A DNA stretch of 5,447 nucleotides from an uncultured Phycisphaerae bacterium (lineage in GTDB: Bacteria > Planctomycetota > Phycisphaerae > Sedimentisphaerales > Anaerohalosphaeraceae): the NCBI GenBank assembly GCA_937995495.1, contig CALKKA010000169.1, forward strand, positions 1 through 5,447, given 5' to 3'. Position 1 is the stretch's first letter. Every line of letters begins with the position of its first letter. The notes below the pieces were generated by a model. The model worked only from the letters and a program-made list of their open reading frames with translations. It was not told where the DNA came from and did not search any database. Positions 1-5,447 of this stretch are shown here, piece by piece. The translations under genes were made by a program, and so were the position numbers.

Positions 1-1045
1 GATTCACGATGGTCGCCCCTGGCATATTCAGTTGTAGGCCGAGCATCAGCCCTTTGCCCCGAACATGATCGATGATCGGATATTTTTCTTTCAGTTGTTC
101 CAGTTTGCTCCGCGTGTACGCACCGAGGACGTTGGCATTGTCGAGTAGCTTTTCCTCTTCGATGGCCTCAATGACCGCAATGGCCGCCGCGCACGCTAAC
201 GAGTTACCACCAAAGGTTGACGCATGGGTCCCGGGAACCAGTGATTTCGCGATCTCCGGTCGAGCCATCATCGCGCCAATAGCGACGCCGCCGCCCAATG
301 CTTTGGCTAGGGTGATAATATCCGGTGTCACATCATAATGCTGGTAGCCGAACCATCGTCCCGTTCGACCCATTCCGGTCTGCACTTCGTCGAGGATCAT
401 CAGTGCGTCATGTTCATCGCACAAGTCTCGAATCGTCTGCATATACTCCGGCGTCGCTTCATGGACACCGCCTTCGCCCTGGATCGGTTCGATCATGACG
501 GCACAGACTTCATCGTCAAATGCCTCATGCAACGCGTCGATATTGTTGAAAGGCACATAGACAAACCCAGGCGGCAGTGGCAAAAAACCCTCGTGGTATT
601 GCGTTTGTCCCGTTGCGGTGACAGTGGCAAAAGTTCGCCCATGAAAACTCTTTTCAGCGGTAATAAACTTATATTTTTCACGCGGCGTATGGCGGCGTGC
701 CAGTTTGAGCGCGGCCTCATTGGCTTCGGCGCCGCTGTTGCAGAAAAAGCACTGACCGCCAAAGGCTCTCTCAGAGAGCATCTTAGCCAGTTGTCCCTGC
801 TCAAGGGTGTAAAAGGTATTGTCGATGTGCAGCAGCTCGCCCGCCTGCTTGCGAATGGCCTCGACGACCTTTGGATGGCAGTGCCCGATCCCGCTGACGG
901 CCCATCCGGGAAACATATCCAGGATGGTGTTGCCGTCAAGATCTTTCAGCGTATTGTTCTGCCCTTGGGTAATGACTTTCGGCAGTCGTCCATAATTGGC
1001 GATAACATACTCATGAAACATTGAAATTACATCGTGTGTATTCAT
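1..1045 (-). CDS. argD: Acetylornithine aminotransferase, C-terminus cut by window edge
   Basis: This is a PLP-dependent class III aminotransferase that interconverts N-acetylglutamate semialdehyde and N-acetylornithine in cytoplasmic arginine synthesis. The minus strand reads open from ATG at 1045 to the window edge, giving 348 residues; the family is usually near 400, so about 50 are missing. Visible motifs are NSGAEANE (103-110, cofactor phosphate binding), FHGRT (134-138), EPIQGEGG (186-193), LDEVQTG (218-224, with the PLP-contacting Asp219), TLAKALGGG with the Schiff-base Lys248, and STFGGN (276-281). The start is supported by AGGTAGG four bases upstream of ATG; Met9 is a weaker alternative. 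argB ends 19 bases upstream on the same strand, so the two are probably co-transcribed. Class III relatives such as succinylornithine, 4-aminobutyrate or ornithine aminotransferases share these motifs, but the argB linkage favours ArgD. Confidence 0.93.
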   Translation of the reverse strand, partial: MNTHDVISMFHEYVIANYGRLPKVITQGQNNTLKDLDGNTILDMFPGWAVSGIGHCHPKVVEAIRKQAGELLHIDNTFYTLEQGQLAKMLSERAFGGQCFFCNSGAEANEAALKLARRHTPREKYKFITAEKSFHGRTFATVTATGQTQYHEGFLPLPPGFVYVPFNNIDALHEAFDDEVCAVMIEPIQGEGGVHEATPEYMQTIRDLCDEHDALMILDEVQTGMGRTGRWFGYQHYDVTPDIITLAKALGGGVAIGAMMARPEIAKSLVPGTHASTFGGNSLACAAAIAVIEAIEEEKLLDNANVLGAYTRSKLEQLKEKYPIIDHVRGKGLMLGLQLNMPGATIVN

Positions 1046-1064
1046 TTTCCTACCTGTCAAAATC

Positions 1065-1940
1065 TCACTTTACGATTTGTGTTCCAATCCCTTTGTCGGT
1101 ATAGATCTCCAGCAGCAAGGAATGCGGGATGCGGCCGTCAATAATATGTGCTTTGCCCGTTCCGCCGTCCAACGCAGTAATACAGGACTCAACCTTGGGC
1201 ATCATGCCGGATGAGATGATCCCTTTTTGGATCATCGCTTCGATTTCCTTTTCGCTGGCGCTTGAGATCCGGCTTTCCGGGTCGTCCACATCCATCCGAA
1301 TACCATGCGTGTCGCTTAATACCACCAACTTTTCGGCGTTTACTGCGGCGGCGACATATCCGGCGATACTGTCGGCATTGACATTGAGTTTGCCGCCGGT
1401 TCGGGACCGTGCAACCGGTGCGATCACGGGAATAACCCCGCTGTGACAAAGGGTTCTCAGCAGGTCGGCATTGACTTCGGCAACTTTTCCAACGAGACCC
1501 AGATCGATTTTTCGTCCATCCTCATTCTCCAGTCGCAGCGGCTCGGCAAAGACCGCACAACTGCTCAGCGAGTGCAGTCCCATCGCCTGTACTCCCATAG
1601 CGTGCAGGGTAGTGCAAATGGGCTGGTTGACGGACTTTATCAGCGTATGTTCAGCGATCGCCAGGGTGCGTTCGTCGGTATACCGGCGTCCGTGGATCCA
1701 GACCGGTTCCAGGCCCGTCTCATTCATCGCCGCCGTGATCGCTTTGCCGCCGCCATGTACGAGGATCGGCTGCATCCCCACGATGGACATGAAGACCACA
1801 TCGGCCAGGAGCTTCTTTTGCAGTTCGATATCGTCAAGGATGCTGCCGCCCAGTTTAACGACGACGATCTTACCCTTGAAGCTGCGGATGTATTCCATCG
1901 CTTCGATCAGTGCGCCTGCTTTTGCGATCGCTTGTTCCAT
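1065..1940 (-). CDS. argB: Acetylglutamate kinase, probably arginine-inhibited type
   Basis: ArgB phosphorylates N-acetyl-L-glutamate with ATP, the second step of arginine synthesis, in the cytoplasm. The 291-residue protein is complete and close to the usual length of about 290-300. Amino acid kinase fold motifs are KLGGS (29-33, Lys29), VHGGGK (61-66), GRRYTD (84-89), NVNAD (186-190, Asp190), LSDTHG (208-213) and SGMMPK (244-249, Lys249). Lys29, Asp190 and Lys249 match the catalytic set known from the E. coli enzyme. Residues 1-24 form an extra N-terminal helix. With His265 (AHIIDG) and Glu278 (LLEI), this matches the arginine-sensing hexameric enzymes of Pseudomonas and Thermotoga, so feedback inhibition is inferred. 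Several motifs depart from the common KYGGN and HGGGPQI forms, as I recall for planctomycete ArgB. The ATG has TTGGAG seven bases upstream. argD follows after 19 bases. Confidence 0.95.
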   Translation of the reverse strand: MEQAIAKAGALIEAMEYIRSFKGKIVVVKLGGSILDDIELQKKLLADVVFMSIVGMQPILVHGGGKAITAAMNETGLEPVWIHGRRYTDERTLAIAEHTLIKSVNQPICTTLHAMGVQAMGLHSLSSCAVFAEPLRLENEDGRKIDLGLVGKVAEVNADLLRTLCHSGVIPVIAPVARSRTGGKLNVNADSIAGYVAAAVNAEKLVVLSDTHGIRMDVDDPESRISSASEKEIEAMIQKGIISSGMMPKVESCITALDGGTGKAHIIDGRIPHSLLLEIYTDKGIGTQIVK

Positions 1941-2022
1941 TTTACAACTCCAACAGTGAACAAAAAGCGGGGGGTGCGGCCAGGATGTGAAAAGCCGTGA
2001 TCCCCTTGTAAAAATACAAAAA

Positions 2023-2094
2023 AGCCAACGGAGGGAATCGAACCCTCAACCGCCGGTTTACAAAACCGGTGCTCTACCGTTGAGCTACATTGGC
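2023..2094 (-). tRNA. tRNA-Thr (anticodon UGU)
   Basis: The minus strand folds into a complete 72-base cloverleaf. The acceptor arm is GCCAATG paired with CGTTGGC (one U-G wobble), the D stem is GCTC/GAGC, and the anticodon stem CCGGT/ACCGG encloses loop TTTGTAA, giving anticodon TGT for threonine. The T arm is GAGGG-TTCGATT-CCCTC. G1-C72 and C2-G71 agree with known threonine identity elements. The discriminator base is U, and CCA is not encoded. It lies 82 bases upstream of argB on the same strand, and a T-rich stretch follows its 3' end. Confidence 0.96.
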
Positions 2095-2106
2095 CTAAGT
2101 CAATTA

Positions 2107-2115
2107 TTTATATCA
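2107..2115 (-). promoter_or_regulatory. Probable extended -10 promoter for tRNA-Thr
   Basis: Read on the minus strand this is TGA-TATAAA, an extended -10 element (TGn plus a hexamer matching TATAAT at 5 of 6). It ends 12 bases before the tRNA 5' end, which leaves room for a leader of about five bases. No good TTGACA-like -35 lies 16-19 bases further upstream, as is common for extended -10 promoters. The assignment is from sequence pattern only. Confidence 0.5.
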
Positions 2116-2226
2116 TGTTAATCAGCCGCCGAAACAGCTTTTGTGTCCCCTGACCAACGATCATTACGGCCGTCTTGGGAAAAGGGGGATTCTATCTTTT
2201 CAGGGATGCGGTTTCAAGCATTATTA

Positions 2227-2265
2227 GTCAAAATCGGGTCAAATCGTGAAAAATCATAACTTTTT
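2227..2265. repeat. Three imperfect ~10-bp direct repeats with phased A-tracts
   Basis: GTCAAAATCG (2227-2236), GTCAAATCG (2238-2246) and TGAAAAATCA (2247-2256) are imperfect copies spaced roughly one helical turn apart. Their A-tracts, followed by a T-tract at 2261-2265, are centred about 9-12 bases from one another. This predicts intrinsic bending just upstream of the tRNA-Ala promoter. An UP-like activating region or a regulator site is an inference. Confidence 0.35.
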
Positions 2266-2278
2266 ACACCCAAATGGC

Positions 2279-2307
2279 TTGCCAAGGAGGCCCTTTTGTG
2301 CTAAATT
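2279..2307 (+). promoter_or_regulatory. Probable sigma-70 promoter for tRNA-Ala
   Basis: TTGCCA (2279-2284, 5 of 6 to consensus) is separated by exactly 17 bases from TAAATT (2302-2307, 4 of 6). Transcription would begin near 2314, about eight bases before the tRNA at 2322. The position fits a tRNA leader well; the -10 match is only moderate. Confidence 0.5.
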
Positions 2308-2321
2308 TACCCACTTGTCGC

Positions 2322-2394
<73 letters not shown>

Positions 2395-2509
2395 TTGCTC
2401 AAAGCCGGCTCTTGATGATACATCCCAATGTTACCCATACCAATGGATATTCGCCCTAAAAATCCCCGGTTAGAGGAAGTTTGGGTAATTGAGGCACCCC
2501 AGAAATACC

Positions 2510-2539
2510 TTGACATCAATACCGCCGGATTGCTATGAT
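2510..2539 (+). promoter_or_regulatory. Near-consensus sigma-70 promoter of the lipoprotein gene
   Basis: A perfect TTGACA (-35, 2510-2515) is followed after 18 bases by TATGAT (-10, 2534-2539, 5 of 6). TGC directly before the -10 also supplies an extended -10 element. Initiation would fall near 2546, leaving a leader of about 32 bases before the GTG start. This is the best promoter match in the window and suggests the gene can be expressed strongly on its own. Confidence 0.8.
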
Positions 2540-2564
2540 ACAAACTTATACAGCACAGTTATTT

Positions 2565-2570
2565 AAGGAG
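2565..2570 (+). promoter_or_regulatory. Ribosome binding site fixing the GTG start
   Basis: AAGGAG lies seven bases upstream of GTG at 2578, which is near-ideal Shine-Dalgarno spacing. It decides the non-ATG start of the lipoprotein, because the signal peptide begins directly after this codon. Confidence 0.85.
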
Positions 2571-2577
2571 TTTTCTG

Positions 2578-4362
2578 GTGGACCAAAGAAATCATAAGTA
2601 TATTATTTGTATCCTGTTGTCCGTTTTATGCTCGTGTTGGGTACTGAACGGATGCACGGATAATCCGGATGCCAAAGCTGCTAAGGAAATGCGGGAGCAG
2701 ACAACCCAAGCCATTGAGGCATCTGTAACCCAAAGAGATTACGATGCTGCTCAACAAAAAGTGATGGCGTCCATACAGAAAAACCGGCCTCAGGGATTGA
2801 CCAAGGATGCCGCATTGCTGGCCAGCGGAAATCTGGCGGTGGTAAAGGGCCAGCAGATGCAGACAGAGTTGGCGCCGCAGACAGGTCAGATCCGAACCCT
2901 CACCAATCAGCTTGATAAAATCTTGAGAGATTCCGAGAAGTTGCTCCTTGAAAAGGAACGGAACGAAACGCTTTTGGCGATGGAAGATCAGGAGAGTGGT
3001 GAACTCCAGCAGTTGCTCAATGGCGGTGACCAGACCGAAGGGCTTCATAACCAGTTGGAGAAAGTTGATGCACAACTCCGGCAGTTTCTGTCACAAAAGG
3101 AATCGATACAGGCCGACAGGGGCCAGGTCCAGGCCGTCCTGGATGACTACCAGGGCAATGCTGACAGGCTGTTGCGTCAGGCCGAACTGGAAAAAGGGGA
3201 TTCTCGACTTGATCTTGAGAAACAGGCGTTCGCTCTTTTACAGGAGCGTAAGGATCATTACATCAAGGCCCAGTCGCTGGAAAACGACATGGCTGTTTTG
3301 GATGGCGACATCGCATTGGTGCAGGTCCGCGTTGACGGATTAACTCAGAATATTCAGGATATCCAGGAGCGAATCGAGGCCATTAACACCTCCCCCGCGC
3401 GCGCTGCCCTCCAGCAGCAGAGCCGCGAAATAGAACAAGCGCTCAATGCGAATCGTCAGCGTCTGACGGCCGTCTCGAATCAGATTGCAGGTCAGTTTGC
3501 CGCCTATCGTACAGCCACTGAGCAGCTCTGTGCGGTCTATGAAGAGGCCATGGCCGAATTTGAAAAAATTCGTTCAGGGGATGCAGGGTCGGCGGCCTCG
3601 ATTCGTTTAGCGGACAGTGCCTACCACCTTGCACTGGCTCAGTCGACATTGATTCGCTTTCATAAGGACCTGTCGGAGCGGCTGCAGGGGTTACTGGATA
3701 CGACCGACCCGGTGTTTGTCTCACCGATGCAAAGTAAGCTTCCGCTGCGTCAAGAGGGGGCCTACACACAGAAGGCCTTTGGCTCTTTCGATCAGTCGAT
3801 TGAAATCTACGAAAGGGCGATCTCGCAAGCGTCGCGGATGGGCGCAGACGCTCGATGCAGCCTGATGAAAGCGAAACTGCTTGCGTTGTATGGCAAGATG
3901 CAACTGGCGGATCTAACCGGCGAATTTAATCTGGCGGATTCGACCGAAGCGGCGATGAACGACCTGATTCAGACCGGCTCCGAGTTGGGCACCTGTTTTA
4001 CCCAGTCCGAGATCATGCGGGTCGTCTCAAATGAGGGACTGGATTATTTGCCCTCGCTTCCGTTGAACATGGATGTTTTTATCGAGGGGAAAATACGAGA
4101 GCTGACCGCATGGAAACAACTTTCCTTGAGCAAGCAGGAACCGGTGGTTGATGACAATCTGCAAGAGATTGACGAACTGGTCGCCCAGTATGGCCAGGAA
4201 GTCGCCCAACAGCTGGAATCGGTGAAGCAGGAGATGTTGACCGCCAAGGAAGGGGGCTTTATGGAAATCCAGCCTGGCAGAGAAGAACCCGGCTTGGCGC
4301 CATCGAGTCCCGGTGGCGGTTTCCCGAAAGCCGGTCCAGGAGAACCCAACGGGATGTTTTAG
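2578..4362 (+). CDS. Predicted coiled-coil lipoprotein of unknown function
   Basis: I do not recognise a family for this 594-residue protein. It starts at GTG with a strong ribosome binding site. Residues 1-26 form a lipoprotein signal peptide: Lys7, a hydrophobic stretch (about 8-23), then lipobox LNGC with lipidated Cys26. Export and anchoring to a membrane are therefore likely. About residues 95-330 are helical and Gln/Glu-rich. Residues 234-269 show an unbroken 4-3 heptad series (Leu234, Met238, Leu241, Ile245, Val248, Val252, Leu255, Ile259, Ile262, Ile266, Ile269), and 285-310 continue similarly, so an extended coiled coil is well supported. Residues 395-445 could hold a TPR-like helical pair. 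The last 30 residues are Pro/Gly-rich and probably disordered. The gene has its own promoter and a terminator hairpin after the stop, so it appears monocistronic. An envelope scaffold or tethering role is only inference. Confidence 0.9.
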   Translation: MDQRNHKYIICILLSVLCSCWVLNGCTDNPDAKAAKEMREQTTQAIEASVTQRDYDAAQQKVMASIQKNRPQGLTKDAALLASGNLAVVKGQQMQTELAPQTGQIRTLTNQLDKILRDSEKLLLEKERNETLLAMEDQESGELQQLLNGGDQTEGLHNQLEKVDAQLRQFLSQKESIQADRGQVQAVLDDYQGNADRLLRQAELEKGDSRLDLEKQAFALLQERKDHYIKAQSLENDMAVLDGDIALVQVRVDGLTQNIQDIQERIEAINTSPARAALQQQSREIEQALNANRQRLTAVSNQIAGQFAAYRTATEQLCAVYEEAMAEFEKIRSGDAGSAASIRLADSAYHLALAQSTLIRFHKDLSERLQGLLDTTDPVFVSPMQSKLPLRQEGAYTQKAFGSFDQSIEIYERAISQASRMGADARCSLMKAKLLALYGKMQLADLTGEFNLADSTEAAMNDLIQTGSELGTCFTQSEIMRVVSNEGLDYLPSLPLNMDVFIEGKIRELTAWKQLSLSKQEPVVDDNLQEIDELVAQYGQEVAQQLESVKQEMLTAKEGGFMEIQPGREEPGLAPSSPGGGFPKAGPGEPNGMF

Positions 4363-4385
4363 TCTGGCTTCCCATACAATAATTC

Positions 4386-4420
4386 AAAACGCTCTGTTTT
4401 TATGAATAGAGCGTTTTTTT
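4386..4420. terminator. Intrinsic terminator between convergent genes
   Basis: AAAACGCTCT (4386-4395) pairs perfectly with AGAGCGTTTT (4408-4417). Pairing can extend inward by G-U and two T-A pairs to a six-base loop. A run of seven T (4414-4420) follows on the plus strand, a strong Rho-independent signal 24 bases after the lipoprotein stop. On the minus strand the hairpin directly follows the GH130 stop codon, but only four T come before GAATT, so it may act weakly in that direction too. Confidence 0.9.
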
Positions 4421-5447
4421 ATGTCAGTTCAGCCAGCAGTTGGTCAAGATTGACGGTTGCAAAGCCCGTGGCCGCATCACTGATGCCGTAAGGGATGATT
4501 AGGTGATCGGCGTGAATCAGTGCTCCGCAGGAATAGACCACATTGGGCACATAGCCCGATCGCTCCTCTTCACTCGGACTCAGCAGCGGTTTACGAAGTT
4601 GCCCGATGACTTTGGAGGGGTCCTTTTTGTCAAGCAGCGCCGCGCCGATACAATAGGTTCGCATCGCGCCAACGCCATGGGTCAGCAGCAGCCACCCGGC
4701 ATCCGTCAATAAAGGGCTGCCGCAATTTCCGATCTGGACAAATTCCCAATCGTATTTCGGCTGAATGATCTCGATGGCCTGATCCCAATAATCAATTTCA
4801 TTTGATTGCAGCAAAAACATATTTTCACCGTCGGTTCGCCCGATGGCGGCAAATTGACCGTCAATTTTTTGTGGAAACAGGGCCATCCCCTTATTATGAG
4901 CATACTTCCCATGGAGGGTGCGAACCTTCGCATATTTTTTCGGAACCATCTCGAGGATCTGCGGAAGAATACTGGTTCCGTTAAAGGCGGTGTAGGTGCC
5001 ATAGAAACAAATGAAATTGTTATCGTTCTCAAATTTGACCAGTCGCATATCTTCCATGCCCTGTGATTCGGTTTCACTCAATGGAAAGAGCACGATGTTC
5101 TCAATCTTTTCGGAACCGCGGTCCTCGATTTCATATTCTGAACGCAAGATCCACAGCATCAGGTCCAGCGTCCGGCGATCGAGTATGGACGGATCGGTTG
5201 TGCGTTTGGCCCGTTCGAGGGTGTGCTGCAGCTGAAAAGTCGAAAAGCTGTCCGGCAGGCTATCCATCGCCGATTGTGCTTGCGGATTCCAGATGCCGAG
5301 ATCGCTAAGTTTGTCGATAAAGGCTGCTTTTTTGAATGTCTGATTTTCTTTGCGTTTCAGTTGGTGGACTTCAAGGTCGGCCGGTGTGATTTCAACACTC
5401 CCGTCGTCCTCAATAGTACCACTGCGGAAGGTGATGGAAGAGACATG
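4419..5447 (-). CDS. GH130-like beta-mannoside phosphorylase/hydrolase family protein, N-terminus outside window
   Basis: Family GH130 enzymes cleave beta-mannosidic bonds by phosphorolysis or, in some subgroups, hydrolysis; the substrate here cannot be named. The minus-strand frame is open from the edge to TAA, giving 342 residues. Numbering from the first in-window residue, motifs are GMEDMR (130-135, with the presumed catalytic Asp133), FYGTYTAFNG (148-157), HNKGMALFPQKIDG (184-197), IGNCGSP (239-245), LTHGVG (255-260), IGAALLD (267-273), VVYSCGAL (303-310) and IPYGISDAATGFATV (318-332). These follow the five-bladed propeller order of the family. Met61 (base 5267) is probably not the true start, because 60 in-frame residues precede it with no stop and I see no ribosome binding site there. 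EDMR replaces the usual EDPR. I recall a long-form clade of about 480 residues with similar motifs. The stop codon overlaps the shared terminator. Confidence 0.85.
   Translation of the reverse strand, partial: HVSSITFRSGTIEDDGSVEITPADLEVHQLKRKENQTFKKAAFIDKLSDLGIWNPQAQSAMDSLPDSFSTFQLQHTLERAKRTTDPSILDRRTLDLMLWILRSEYEIEDRGSEKIENIVLFPLSETESQGMEDMRLVKFENDNNFICFYGTYTAFNGTSILPQILEMVPKKYAKVRTLHGKYAHNKGMALFPQKIDGQFAAIGRTDGENMFLLQSNEIDYWDQAIEIIQPKYDWEFVQIGNCGSPLLTDAGWLLLTHGVGAMRTYCIGAALLDKKDPSKVIGQLRKPLLSPSEEERSGYVPNVVYSCGALIHADHLIIPYGISDAATGFATVNLDQLLAELT

Noticed and set aside
338..1024. A 228-codon plus-strand open frame opposite argD
   Set aside because: It is antisense to a protein with all class III aminotransferase motifs, and its translation has no recognisable domain.
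1443..2000. Plus-strand open frames opposite argB (1443-2000 and 1471-1959)
   Set aside because: They are antisense shadows of a complete, motif-verified ArgB.
2006..2022. TTGTA-AAAA-TACAA as a terminator after tRNA-Thr
   Set aside because: The five-pair stem is AT-rich with a four-base loop and is too weak; the T-run precedes rather than follows the hairpin on the minus strand.
5265..5267. ATG at 5267 as the start of the GH130 gene
   Set aside because: The frame stays open for 60 more codons to the window edge, no ribosome binding site is evident, and long-form relatives have a longer N-terminus.

Overview
The window looks like a bacterial chromosome fragment, most plausibly from a planctomycete. 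This placement rests on recalled resemblance: the ArgB matches the divergent planctomycete-type acetylglutamate kinase (KLGGS and HGGGKAI motifs), and the partial gene on the right matches a long-form GH130 clade. No search was run. Nothing points to a phage, plasmid or insertion sequence.

Layout. Positions 1-1045 (minus) hold most of argD, cut at its C-terminus by the window edge. Positions 1065-1940 (minus) hold a complete argB, 19 bases upstream of argD, so the two form an arginine-biosynthesis operon read leftward. A tRNA-Thr(UGU) at 2023-2094 lies upstream of argB on the same strand. A tRNA-Ala(GGC) at 2322-2394 points the other way, and the two share a 227-base divergent promoter region. 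Next comes a near-consensus sigma-70 promoter (2510-2539) and a 594-residue coiled-coil lipoprotein of unknown function (2578-4362, plus). The lipoprotein gene ends at a hairpin terminator (4386-4420). It converges there on the 3' end of a GH130-type beta-mannoside phosphorylase/hydrolase-like gene (4419-5447, minus), whose N-terminus lies beyond the right edge.

Function. ArgB phosphorylates N-acetylglutamate, and ArgD transaminates the semialdehyde made from that product by ArgC, which is not in the window. ArgB carries the N-terminal helix and the His/Glu pair expected of the arginine-inhibited hexameric type. The lipoprotein and the GH130 protein have no evident link to arginine synthesis or to each other. 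I see no CRISPR array, mobile element or defence system. The least explained gene is the lipoprotein.
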